From positions 1 through 31,238 of the forward strand of contig CAZTZY010000025.1 of the NCBI GenBank assembly GCA_964617765.1: a DNA stretch of 31,238 nt, written 5' to 3'. Positions 1 to 8,015 of the stretch are shown piece by piece; the stretch's first letter is position 1; the number at the start of each line of letters is the position of its first letter. This DNA comes from CAZTZY01 sp964617765. GTDB taxonomy: Bacteria; Pseudomonadota; Gammaproteobacteria; Pseudomonadales; DT-91. The notes under the pieces are model-generated. The model saw only the letters and a program-made list of their open reading frames with translations, did not search any database and had not been told where the DNA came from. Position numbers and translations under genes: made by a program.

Positions 1-155
1 TTTTAATTACCTGATATTTATTGAAATGCATTTATTTTCAGTTTACATCTTTTAAGCAAGATGAATGAAGGGGAATTTTTAAACCAGAATACATAGTTCA
101 TCAACCGGCAGGGAGTATAACTTGACTGCTAAATCCTGCTCCCTACAATGAAAGA

Positions 156-902
156 ATGATAAATTTCCCCAGAGCCTTGCAAGCTGCTTTCGTGATGTTC
201 ACGCGCCTACCTTTGTCATCAGGTAAGCTTAAGACATTACATTTTCAGCATGCCCATTATTTTCTACCCCTTATTGGTCTGGTGGTTGGTTTAGGTATGG
301 CTTTTGTTTATCAAATCACCCAAGTTTATTTGCAACCCACAACTTCGGTCTATATAGCGCTTTTAAGCGGCATCTTGTTTACCGGAGCCTTGCATGAAGA
401 TGGTTTTGCTGATTGTTGTGATGGCTTTGGCGGCGGTCAAAGTCGTGAAAAAATTATCGAGATCATGAAAGATTCCCGTCTGGGCAGTTTTGGTGCGCTG
501 GGTTTGATTGTTCTTATTGGATTGAAAATCACGCTATTCAATAATATCCCGGCTTCATTTCATGTTGTTACTTTCATTACTATGTCTATTGTTGCCCGAT
601 TGGTGCCTTTGATGTTGATGGTCTTTTTGCCTTATCTGGCTGATAGCCCTTCTAAAATGACGGGTGGCATGCAAATTCGTTTTATACCGCTAAGCATTAG
701 CATCCTCATGGCTATTCTCATCGTACAAATACTAAATGATTGGCAATTTGTTTTGGTTCTTGTTGTGACAGCATTTTTGTTAAGTGTCTGCTGCCAATGG
801 TATTTTCGGCAAAAATTGCAGGGCTATAACGGCGATTGTCTGGGGGCAAGTGAGCAAATTGCAGAATGTTACATACTATTTTTGATGGCTTTATATTATT
901 GA
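156..902 (+). CDS. cobS: Adenosylcobinamide-GDP ribazoletransferase (cobalamin synthase)
   Basis: CobS is an inner-membrane enzyme that joins adenosylcobinamide-GDP to alpha-ribazole, the last stage of B12 nucleotide-loop assembly. The 248-residue product has the usual family length. The family signature is visible near residues 78-110: an acidic LHEDGFADCCDGFGGG stretch followed by IMKDSRLGSFG, where the Asp/Glu/His residues should bind metal and substrate. Several hydrophobic segments follow (roughly residues 35-75, 110-160 and 175-215), as expected for a polytopic membrane protein. The ATG at 156 is preceded by a purine-rich AAAGA. The partner genes usually found beside cobS (cobU, cobT, cobC) are not in the window and may lie upstream of its left edge. 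The identification is by motif and is firm. Confidence 0.95.
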   Translation: MINFPRALQAAFVMFTRLPLSSGKLKTLHFQHAHYFLPLIGLVVGLGMAFVYQITQVYLQPTTSVYIALLSGILFTGALHEDGFADCCDGFGGGQSREKIIEIMKDSRLGSFGALGLIVLIGLKITLFNNIPASFHVVTFITMSIVARLVPLMLMVFLPYLADSPSKMTGGMQIRFIPLSISILMAILIVQILNDWQFVLVLVVTAFLLSVCCQWYFRQKLQGYNGDCLGASEQIAECYILFLMALYY

Positions 903-1027
903 TTCATTTTTACACCATTTTGGCGGGAATCTTGCTGTAAGAATTGATGGATTTACGTTTAGGTAATATATGGTTTGAGTGTAAAGGGTTATAATCAGCA
1001 AAAGTTATTTAAATTTAAGGTAATTCT

Positions 1028-2491
1028 ATGAATCCGAGACGTTTAAAAGCGCTGCTTAAAGACCTCGATAACGCACAAGATTATGCAAGCTGGCGTGATA
1101 TTGCCCTCGAATTTGACAGGGAATCCGGTCTGGAGGAGTGGAAGCTGCATCAGACCTCTGATTTATACGATCACCATCTAATTCGTATGCGATTAAACAA
1201 GCTGAAAGAACTACGCAAGAAAAATGAACATATAGAACTGTTTTATACCCTGAATGAAGGTATTCACGGCAATCTCGGTGGTATGGGCAGGGCAGCGTTG
1301 TATAACCACGCAAAATTCGGCACCAAAAAACTGATAGTGGAATATATCGATGAGGTGGTTGCTTCGTTGGTGCATATCTCCCAGGTGAATAACAAAATTA
1401 TCAGCCTTGATAAAAAGCTCGATTTCTTTAATCGTGCCAGCCATTGCTTTGGGCGTTCAGCGTTGATGTTAAGTGGAGGTGCCAATTTTGGTATGTTCCA
1501 CGTTGGTGTTACCAAGGCACTGCATGAGCAAAAATTATTACCGACGGTGATTTCCGGTTCCAGCGCGGGAGCGGTAGTGGCAGCTGTAATCGGTACACAT
1601 TCTGATGAAGAGTTGAAGGAATATTTCAAGCTTGAAATGATCAAGCATGAAGCGATGAAATTCATGGGCTGGAAAAAACTCTTCAAGGGTGAAGCCTTGT
1701 TGGATGGCAATCATCTGGAAGAAACCATGGCCAAGTTTTTACCTGAACTGACTTTTGAAGAAGCTTTTGAAAAAACCGGTCGCGCCATTAATATCACCAT
1801 TTCGCCTGCACGCCTGAATCATGAATCGCGCATGCTAAATGCGACCAGCTCACCTAATGTGTTTGTTCGCAAGGGTGTAATGGCCTCTACAGCAGTCCCG
1901 GGTTTGTTTCCACCAGTTACGCTGGTTGCCAAAAATTATCATGGTGAGGCACAGCCTTACAATCCATCACGCCAATGGGTTGATGGCACGTTATCTAACG
2001 ATTTACCTAGCAAGCGTCTTTCGCGCTTATATGGAGTGAATCACTTTATTGCCAGCCAGGTAAACCCCCATGTTTTGCCGTTTGTTTCCGAGAAAGGTCA
2101 GTCAAAAAGTCTTGGTCAGATTACTGTTGATATTGCCGCAAAAACCACGAAAAATGTAGTGAGTAATATTTTAAAACATGGCACCGATAATTTGCGTTCG
2201 CCAGCTGTCGGCTATTTTTTGACACAAGTACATGCCATGGTTGCACAGGATTATAGTGCTGATATTACGATTACCCCCGATTTTAAAGCACTTAATCCCT
2301 GGAAGATTTTCAGTAATCCACAAACTGAAGATATCTATAAATTGGTGCGTGCGGGCGAGGTTTCTACCTGGCCAAAGATTGAGTGGATTCGTTATTGTAC
2401 AAAAATAAGTAAAACTCTGGATAGTATTATTGAATCGTTGACCAAGGAAGAGATCAGTTTAATTAAAAACGTTATCCAGAAAAACGGTTAA
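1028..2491 (+). CDS. Patatin-like phospholipase/lipase with N-terminal DUF3336 domain
   Basis: This is a 487-residue acyl hydrolase of the bacterial family related to the yeast Tgl3/4/5 and plant SDP1 triacylglycerol lipases. Residues ~1-140 form a charged helical DUF3336 region. The patatin fold follows: an oxyanion-hole loop SGGANFG at ~149-155, the nucleophile elbow G-S-S-A-G at 177-181 with Ser179, and the second member of the catalytic dyad at Asp319 in a W-V-D-G motif. There is no signal peptide, so the enzyme should be cytoplasmic or peripheral to the membrane and act on phospholipid or neutral lipid. The exact substrate cannot be read from the sequence. The start follows an AAGG Shine-Dalgarno at about 1017-1020. 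The gene stands alone and its hairpin terminator overlaps the 3' end of hemB. Confidence 0.92.
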   Translation: MNPRRLKALLKDLDNAQDYASWRDIALEFDRESGLEEWKLHQTSDLYDHHLIRMRLNKLKELRKKNEHIELFYTLNEGIHGNLGGMGRAALYNHAKFGTKKLIVEYIDEVVASLVHISQVNNKIISLDKKLDFFNRASHCFGRSALMLSGGANFGMFHVGVTKALHEQKLLPTVISGSSAGAVVAAVIGTHSDEELKEYFKLEMIKHEAMKFMGWKKLFKGEALLDGNHLEETMAKFLPELTFEEAFEKTGRAINITISPARLNHESRMLNATSSPNVFVRKGVMASTAVPGLFPPVTLVAKNYHGEAQPYNPSRQWVDGTLSNDLPSKRLSRLYGVNHFIASQVNPHVLPFVSEKGQSKSLGQITVDIAAKTTKNVVSNILKHGTDNLRSPAVGYFLTQVHAMVAQDYSADITITPDFKALNPWKIFSNPQTEDIYKLVRAGEVSTWPKIEWIRYCTKISKTLDSIIESLTKEEISLIKNVIQKNG

Positions 2492-2516
2492 GTTTGTGTG
2501 ATTTGTATTTTTGTAG

Positions 2517-2545
2517 GGGCGCAGGAATGCGCCCTTATTTTTTCA
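2517..2545 (+). terminator. Hairpin terminator overlapping the hemB stop codon
   Basis: The arms GGGCGC (2517-2522) and GCGCCC (2529-2534) enclose a 6-nt loop and are followed by TTATTTTTT. The T-run is made by the last lysine codons and the stop codon of the converging hemB gene, so the two genes share the sequence. On the minus strand the hairpin is not followed by a T-run, so it should mainly stop transcription from the patatin gene. Confidence 0.7.
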
Positions 2546-3509
2546 GCCAATCTGCCACTTGCAATGCATAATAACTAATAATCAAATCAGCCCCTGCGCG
2601 CTTGAAGGCTATCATGGTTTCCATCACTACAGCTTTTTCATCAATGACACCGGTATTGGCGGCGGCCTTGATCATCGCATATTCCCCGCTTACCTGATAA
2701 ACCGCTAAAGGTCTTTCGCTGTTGGCACGAATATTGGTCAAAACATCCAGATAAGCCAGACCCGGTTTTACCATCAGGATATCAGCACCCTCAAGTTCAT
2801 CCTGCATTGATTCAGCCAAGGCTTCACGTCCATTGGCAGGGTCCAGTTGATAAGTAGATCGACTGCCTTTAAATTCACTATCAACCGCATCGCGGAACGG
2901 CCCATAAAAAGCGGATGCAAATTTAGTGGAGTAGGACATCACCGGAATATGCGTAAAGCCATTTTCATCTAACACTTCACGAATAGCGGCTATCATGCCA
3001 TCCATCATGCCCGACGGCGCAATCATATCAACACCCGCCTCGGCGCAGGCCAGTACTTGTTTTTGCAGATTAATCAGCGTGGCATCGTTATCAACGTCAT
3101 TTTTATGTACTACACCGCAATGGCCATGTGAGGTATATTCACAAAAACAGTTGTCACTGATCACCAGCATGTCAGGTGCGGCCGCCTTGGCGGTTTTAAT
3201 CATGCGGACTATTAAACCGTCACTGGCCCAAGTGTCGCTGCCTGATTCATCCTTATGTTCTGAAACGCCAAATAGTAGTATCGCCTTTATACCCTTTTTC
3301 CATGCATCTTGGACAACTTGGGCTAATTGCGCTTCAGGATAACGGAATACGCCGGGCATGCTGCTAATGGCTACCGGGGCGGTGATATTTTCCTGCACAA
3401 AAATCGGGTAGATAAAATCGTTAAGGCTAATGGAGTTTTCGCGAACTAAATCGCGCAATACCGCTGTTTTGCGTAAACGGCGAAAACGAAATTCGGGTAA
3501 AGTAGTCAT
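2535..3509 (-). CDS. hemB: Delta-aminolevulinic acid dehydratase (porphobilinogen synthase)
   Basis: HemB condenses two 5-aminolevulinates into porphobilinogen, the common pyrrole precursor of heme, siroheme and cobalamin. The 324-residue protein is full length. It carries the two active-site lysines, Lys196 in SYSTKFASAFYGPFR and Lys248 in ILMVKPGLAYLD. It also has the Zn-type cysteine triad Cys121, Cys123 and Cys131 in DNCFCEYTSHGHCG, so it belongs to the zinc-using class rather than the Asp-rich Mg class. The ATG is at 3507-3509. It is divergent from selO with about 110 bp between the starts, which must hold both promoters. It is the tetrapyrrole counterpart of cobS and of the siroheme-using sulfite reductase elsewhere in the window, but not in an operon with either. 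Confidence 0.98.
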   Translation of the reverse strand: MTTLPEFRFRRLRKTAVLRDLVRENSISLNDFIYPIFVQENITAPVAISSMPGVFRYPEAQLAQVVQDAWKKGIKAILLFGVSEHKDESGSDTWASDGLIVRMIKTAKAAAPDMLVISDNCFCEYTSHGHCGVVHKNDVDNDATLINLQKQVLACAEAGVDMIAPSGMMDGMIAAIREVLDENGFTHIPVMSYSTKFASAFYGPFRDAVDSEFKGSRSTYQLDPANGREALAESMQDELEGADILMVKPGLAYLDVLTNIRANSERPLAVYQVSGEYAMIKAAANTGVIDEKAVVMETMIAFKRAGADLIISYYALQVADWLKK

Positions 3510-3619
3510 ATTGGTTTCCAGAAACGTATTTAACTGGGTTGATTATAACCCTCAAATTCAACAAAACCATATAATGCCTGTGCATGATAAGATGAAACTG
3601 AATTTCCAAGAGAATTTGT

Positions 3620-5080
3620 ATGTCGATTTTTGCCCATAGCCATTTCAGTAACAGCTTTGCCAAACTACCTGAAGATTTTTACAGCGTAGTAAGGCCAACC
3701 AGTATTTCGACCGCGCAATATGTGAGTGTCAATCGTGCGGCGGGTCAGTTGATTGGCTTGCCAGAGGGCGCACTGAATAGCGATGAATTCTTGTCGTTAA
3801 TGGCATGTTCTGCTTTGCCCGAACAGGCACAGCCATTGGCAAGTGTTTATTCGGGTCATCAATTTGGCAGTTATAACCCGAAATTGGGTGATGGCCGTGC
3901 CTTGTTGTTAGGTGAAATTACTCATCAGGGCAAAAAATGGGAGCTGCAATTAAAAGGCTCCGGCTTAACACCTTATTCACGCATGGGCGATGGTCGTGCA
4001 GTTTTACGTTCCAGTATTCGTGAATTCCTCGCTTCAGAAGCCATGCACGGATTGGGTATCCCCACGACGCGGGCGCTAGCGATTGTGACCAGTCAAACCC
4101 CGGTTTATCGTGAGTCTGTTGAAACAGCAGCAACCATTCTGCGTATGGCACCCAGCCACATTCGGTTTGGCCATTTTGAGTATTTCTTTTATACCGGGAA
4201 ACACCATTTATTAAAGCAGTTAGCTGATTTTGTGATTGCACATCATTTCCCGCAATTTTCCGCACTACCTGAAACAGAAAAATACGCCCAGTGGTTTGAC
4301 GAGATTACACAGCGTACAGCAAGGCTAATCTCTCAATGGCAAGCTGTCGGTTTTTGCCATGGGGTGATGAATACGGATAATATGTCTATTCTCGGGCTAA
4401 CCATTGATTACGGTCCATTTGCTTTTATCGATGATTTTAATCCATCGTTTATCTGCAATCATTCCGATGATAGCGGTCGTTATGCCTATCATCAACAGGT
4501 GAATATAGGCTTGTGGAACCTGAATGCGCTGGCGCATGCGCTTTCACCATTAATTCCTGTCGAAAGATTGAAAGACAGCCTGAAGCGCTATGAATTATAT
4601 TTTATGGCCAATTTCAGGCAATTAATGCGCGACAAGCTGGGTTTGCAAATACCACAGGATAATGATGATGACATCATTAGCGATATATTGGCATTGTTAG
4701 CCAAAGAGCAAAGGGATTATACGTTCTTCTTCAGGCAGCTCAGTGTTTGCGACGGAGATGCAGCATCAACATTGCGAGACCTGTTTATCGACAGGGAAGC
4801 ATTTGATGCATGGTTTGCCAGTTATCAGGCACGATTGCAGCAAGAAAACAGTGACGATGTACAGCGCAAGCAGTTGATGAAAAGCACGAATCCCAAATTT
4901 GTATTGCGTAATTATCTGGCGCAACAGGCGATTGAACAATCACAACTGGGTAATCACCAAATGGTGAATGATTTACTTTTTGTTTTGCAAAATCCCTATG
5001 CCGAACATGAGAAATTTGAGCATTTCGCAGCGTTACCGCCGGATTGGGGTAAAACACTGGAAATCAGTTGTTCTTCTTAA
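3620..5080 (+). CDS. selO: Protein adenylyltransferase SelO (YdiU/UPF0061 family)
   Basis: SelO is a pseudokinase-fold enzyme that transfers AMP from ATP to Ser/Thr/Tyr of target proteins; in bacteria it is linked to redox stress. The 486-residue protein matches the family length and keeps its motifs: YSGHQFG (77-83), LKGSG (111-115), GDGRAVLR (123-130), N-T-D-N at 251-254 (Asp253 the likely catalytic residue and Asn254 a metal ligand) and D-Y-G at 263-265, the DFG equivalent. The C-terminus reads SCSS, so Cys484 is antepenultimate, where eukaryotic SelO has selenocysteine. A second Cys, Cys279 in FICNHSD, sits where E. coli SelO has the partner of its regulatory disulfide. An AAGAGA Shine-Dalgarno at 3608-3613 supports the ATG. 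The 3' end overlaps the convergent HAD gene by 17 nt. Confidence 0.97.
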   Translation: MSIFAHSHFSNSFAKLPEDFYSVVRPTSISTAQYVSVNRAAGQLIGLPEGALNSDEFLSLMACSALPEQAQPLASVYSGHQFGSYNPKLGDGRALLLGEITHQGKKWELQLKGSGLTPYSRMGDGRAVLRSSIREFLASEAMHGLGIPTTRALAIVTSQTPVYRESVETAATILRMAPSHIRFGHFEYFFYTGKHHLLKQLADFVIAHHFPQFSALPETEKYAQWFDEITQRTARLISQWQAVGFCHGVMNTDNMSILGLTIDYGPFAFIDDFNPSFICNHSDDSGRYAYHQQVNIGLWNLNALAHALSPLIPVERLKDSLKRYELYFMANFRQLMRDKLGLQIPQDNDDDIISDILALLAKEQRDYTFFFRQLSVCDGDAASTLRDLFIDREAFDAWFASYQARLQQENSDDVQRKQLMKSTNPKFVLRNYLAQQAIEQSQLGNHQMVNDLLFVLQNPYAEHEKFEHFAALPPDWGKTLEISCSS

Positions 5081-5705
5081 GCTGCTCTTCTATCCAGTCT
5101 ATCGTATTTTCAATCGGGCCCTCCACCACAAAGCCGCTTAATCCCAGCCTGTTAGCGGCTTCAATGTTGGCCGGGTAATCATCCAGAAATAGCGCTTCAT
5201 GAGGTTTTATGCCTAACTGGTTTAAGGCATGTTGATAAATGGAGGCATTGGGTTTGCGTACACCGAGTGCCGAGGAATCGGCAATCACATCAAAAACTTC
5301 TTCCAGCGCAAAAGGAAATGCTGAGCGCCAGCTGGTAAATTCCTTGAGATTATTGGTGATCATGCCTATCTGGTAACCGCGTTTTTTCCATTCCAGGGTT
5401 TTATCGACTAACGGGCCGCATATACCTCGTTCTACGCTGGCAAAGCGAGCCAGCATTTCATAAATATCGGTTTTAAGATGGTGTTTTTTACCCTCCAGAA
5501 GAATCAGGTCGCGAGCTTGTTCAAGTGTAATTTCACCGCGCTCCAGGCGATGCCAGGGATGGTCGCTGTCGACGTGATAGTTGCCAAATGTAATTTGTTG
5601 AACCGAATCTACGGGCACGCCCATGTCTTTAGCTACATCTGCGATGGCACTAAAAGGCGATTCTATATAAACGCCACCAAAATCAAATAAAATTGCTTTT
5701 ATCAT
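5064..5705 (-). CDS. HAD-superfamily (subfamily IA, YihX-like) hydrolase
   Basis: This is a probable small-molecule phosphatase of 213 residues. HAD motif I is F-D-F-G-G-V with the nucleophile Asp8. Motif II threonine is Thr117 in MITNN, motif III lysine is Lys151 in VRKP, and motif IV is LFLDD with Asp175/Asp176. A helical cap lies between motifs I and II (~15-95). The usual general acid/base, two residues after the nucleophile, is Gly10 instead of Asp. The YihX-type branch shares this, so it is not by itself evidence of inactivity. The ATG overlaps the NUDIX stop by 4 nt (ATGA), so the gene is the third and translationally coupled member of the pabB operon. Its 3' end overlaps selO by 17 nt in convergent orientation. 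The substrate is unknown. Confidence 0.88.
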   Translation of the reverse strand: MIKAILFDFGGVYIESPFSAIADVAKDMGVPVDSVQQITFGNYHVDSDHPWHRLERGEITLEQARDLILLEGKKHHLKTDIYEMLARFASVERGICGPLVDKTLEWKKRGYQIGMITNNLKEFTSWRSAFPFALEEVFDVIADSSALGVRKPNASIYQHALNQLGIKPHEALFLDDYPANIEAANRLGLSGFVVEGPIENTIDWIEEQLKKNN

Positions 5706-6367
5706 TTTACACCTGCCTCGTTAATATAATGCCAACCTGTGGGTGTATGTATACAACGATGTTGTCGCGAAAAATCTTCGGTATTGTGAGTGTCATATCC
5801 GGCATCGCCAGGGTACAACATAACCAGTTTTTCCTGTAAAAAATGCGCTTTGGGCAGAAAAATCAATGGCTCTTTATCTTTATAATAAGCTAATGCATCG
5901 GCTACGTTAGAGAAATCCTGCAAGCCAATAATGCTGATGAGTGTTGGAGGCAGCATATCAATTTCTTGTGCGCGATGCCTCGCAATGGCCTCTGCGGGTT
6001 TTACCCAGATACTTTCAGACATTTCACTGCCATCAACCTGTACTTCGTGGTCAGAGGCGCGGGCAATAAAAAACCATGTGGAAAAACGTTTGGGTGCACC
6101 TTCTGGTGTAATCCATTGCGATACCGGCAATAAGGCAGATTCAGCAATGTTCACACTGGCTTCTTCTGCAGTTTCGCGTACAGCGGCACGTCGCGCTGTA
6201 GATATTTCGTTAAGGGCTACATCGCTTTCTTCAACTGCTCCGCCAGGAAATACCCAAAAACCACCAAGAAACTTCACCTGATTATGCCTGCGCATGATCA
6301 GGGTTTCGATGCCTTCTTTGGTATCGCGTAACAGTATCAATGTTGCGGAGGGGATGGGTTGATGCAT
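5702..6367 (-). CDS. NUDIX hydrolase
   Basis: This is a NUDIX-fold pyrophosphohydrolase that should cleave an X-linked nucleoside diphosphate or similar. The core strand PSATLILLRD opens the domain. The Nudix box is FPGGAVEESD followed after a short insertion by R-E-T-A-E-E-A. The spacing between the two halves is longer than in the minimal box and resembles the NUDT19/CoA-diphosphatase-like branch. I chose the ATG at 6365-6367 (221 aa), which has GAGA about 7 nt upstream and begins just before the conserved fold. An in-frame TTG at 6448 would add 27 residues and lies only 12 nt after the pabB stop, but it has no visible ribosome binding site. The gene is the second in the pabB operon and overlaps the HAD gene by ATGA. 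The substrate is not predictable. Confidence 0.9.
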   Translation of the reverse strand: MHQPIPSATLILLRDTKEGIETLIMRRHNQVKFLGGFWVFPGGAVEESDVALNEISTARRAAVRETAEEASVNIAESALLPVSQWITPEGAPKRFSTWFFIARASDHEVQVDGSEMSESIWVKPAEAIARHRAQEIDMLPPTLISIIGLQDFSNVADALAYYKDKEPLIFLPKAHFLQEKLVMLYPGDAGYDTHNTEDFSRQHRCIHTPTGWHYINEAGVK

Positions 6368-6460
6368 ATCAATTCTCGGTTGAAGGAGCTGTTGGTTTTG
6401 CAGTCTATCGTAAAATTGAGAGGAAGATAAATGAAGCGTTGAGTTCAATGGATGTTAAGT

Positions 6461-7810
6461 TTATTCAGGTATTTCCAGTGCGTTTAACAGGGGCTGTATT
6501 TTATTTTGGCATTCTTCATATTCTTCTTGTGCGGTGGAATCTTTCACAATGCCACCTCCAGCCCAGGCAGTAATTGTGTTATTGGCGCAGAGTAGGGTGC
6601 GAATAGCAATATTCGAATCGAAATGGCCGTTATTGCTCGCGTAAAAAATACTGCCACAGTAAATATCACGGGGAAATGCCTCCAATTCATTAATAATCTG
6701 GCAGGCGCGAATTTTCGGTGCGCCGGTAATGGAGCCGCCCGGAAAACTGTCGAAAAATACATCCCAAAACGAGCTGCCATTTTTTAGGGTGCCGCTTATG
6801 CTACTAACCAAATGATGGACATTGTTGTAAGTCTCCAGCGCAAATAATGCATCGACCTTGATGCTGCCTGCGATGCAGTGTTTACCAAAATCATTGCGCA
6901 GCAAATCCACTATCATCAGGTTTTCGGCGCGATTTTTGCTCGATTGTAATAATGTGTTGGCAGCCATCTGGTCTAGGATAGGATTAGTAGATCTGGCTGC
7001 CGTGCCTTTAATGGGTTTCGTTGTTATATGGGCATCTTGCGCAGCAATAAAGCGTTCAGGCGACATGCTTAATAATTGATGGTCACCAAGGTTCAGATAG
7101 GCCATATGCGGTGAAGGTACAGCCTGGCGCAATTTCAGGTAAGCCCCAAAGGGAGAGCCGCTGAAATGGGCCTGGTATTGCATGGCAATATTCACCTGAT
7201 AACAATCACCGGCATTGATGTAGTGCTGAACTTCGTGAAAAGCCTTTTCATATTCACTGAAAAGACGGTTTTTTTTGAAGGGCGAGGTCAGGGTGAAGAA
7301 TGGCTCAACAACACAAAGGTTTAATTGCTCATGTATTTTTTGCAGAAGAGTGCTATCAATGTCTTCTTCATAAATCAGGAAAGTTTGTTGTTTTTCATGG
7401 TCTTGTACAATCGCCCAGGAATAATAGCCAGCCCAAAACGCGGGAAGAGCAGAGGTATATTCATGCCTTCCAATCGCGGGTTCAAGCAAGTAAGCCAATT
7501 CGTAACTTGCGAACCCTATCCATCCCGTATAAAAGGGTAACTCGCCAGAAGTCTTCTCTGAGTGATGCGATAAAAGATTTTTCAGGGCTTGCAGGTTAGG
7601 AATGGGGTGATTGTTTTTGTCACTATCAGTATGGATAATTTCACCATTTTTCAGAGTCACGGTCTCTTGTGGCCATGCGGAGAAAATATCATAACGGCCT
7701 TGTTGCTGATCGGGCTTTCCCGAGTCAAATAATACCGCATGTTCAGTTTCAGCAAAGTGCCTGAAAACAGAGGTAATATCAGCTTGAAAGGGAAAAGATT
7801 CAATTAGCAC
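6461..7810 (-). CDS. pabB: Aminodeoxychorismate synthase component I
   Basis: PabB aminates chorismate to 4-amino-4-deoxychorismate with ammonia from the PabA glutaminase, in p-aminobenzoate and folate synthesis. The 449-residue protein shows the chorismate-binding fold in its C-terminal half: P-I-K-G-T at 266-270 with Lys268, the residue that marks PabB rather than TrpE; ENLMIVDLLRND at ~296-307; FPGGSITGAPK at ~356-366; and GGGIV at ~418-422. The N-terminal half is the weaker Anth_synt_I_N region. The start is a GTG at 7808-7810 with little Shine-Dalgarno signal and no better in-frame candidate nearby. It heads the operon pabB-NUDIX-HAD. The amidotransferase pabA is not in the window. It is divergent from the carboxylase operon. 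Confidence 0.96.
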   Translation of the reverse strand: MLIESFPFQADITSVFRHFAETEHAVLFDSGKPDQQQGRYDIFSAWPQETVTLKNGEIIHTDSDKNNHPIPNLQALKNLLSHHSEKTSGELPFYTGWIGFASYELAYLLEPAIGRHEYTSALPAFWAGYYSWAIVQDHEKQQTFLIYEEDIDSTLLQKIHEQLNLCVVEPFFTLTSPFKKNRLFSEYEKAFHEVQHYINAGDCYQVNIAMQYQAHFSGSPFGAYLKLRQAVPSPHMAYLNLGDHQLLSMSPERFIAAQDAHITTKPIKGTAARSTNPILDQMAANTLLQSSKNRAENLMIVDLLRNDFGKHCIAGSIKVDALFALETYNNVHHLVSSISGTLKNGSSFWDVFFDSFPGGSITGAPKIRACQIINELEAFPRDIYCGSIFYASNNGHFDSNIAIRTLLCANNTITAWAGGGIVKDSTAQEEYEECQNKIQPLLNALEIPE

Positions 7811-7906
7811 AGGATAGGGCGCGCGAAGTTAGGTTTTTCGGCAAGTTTACCTGTAATTGCGCCAAATAACAGCGAATTTACGCCATCTGGATGAGCTTTA
7901 TAGTCA

Positions 7907-7933
7907 TTGACTTTTTTTGCATATCCCTATAAT
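7907..7933 (+). promoter_or_regulatory. Predicted sigma70 promoter of the acyl-CoA carboxylase operon
   Basis: TTGACT at 7907-7912 and a perfect TATAAT at 7928-7933 are separated by 15 nt, slightly short of the ideal 17. They lie in the 205 bp divergent gap between pabB and the carboxyltransferase and would give a leader of roughly 75 nt. This is prediction by motif only. Confidence 0.5.
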
Positions 7934-8015
7934 TTTACCCAGTTTTTTGAGCCATAAGTTAAGGGTTTTAGCCTGTAACTTGTAACCACAAATTCCTTTT
8001 GGATACTCATCAATA

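Noticed and set aside
1..155. Cobalamin riboswitch or upstream gene before cobS
   Set aside because: No B12-box or coding frame is recognisable in the 155 bp available, and the leader may be cut by the window edge.
7300..7599. Open frames opposite pabB (73-99 residues)
   Set aside because: They are shadows of the pabB coding strand without ribosome sites or domains.
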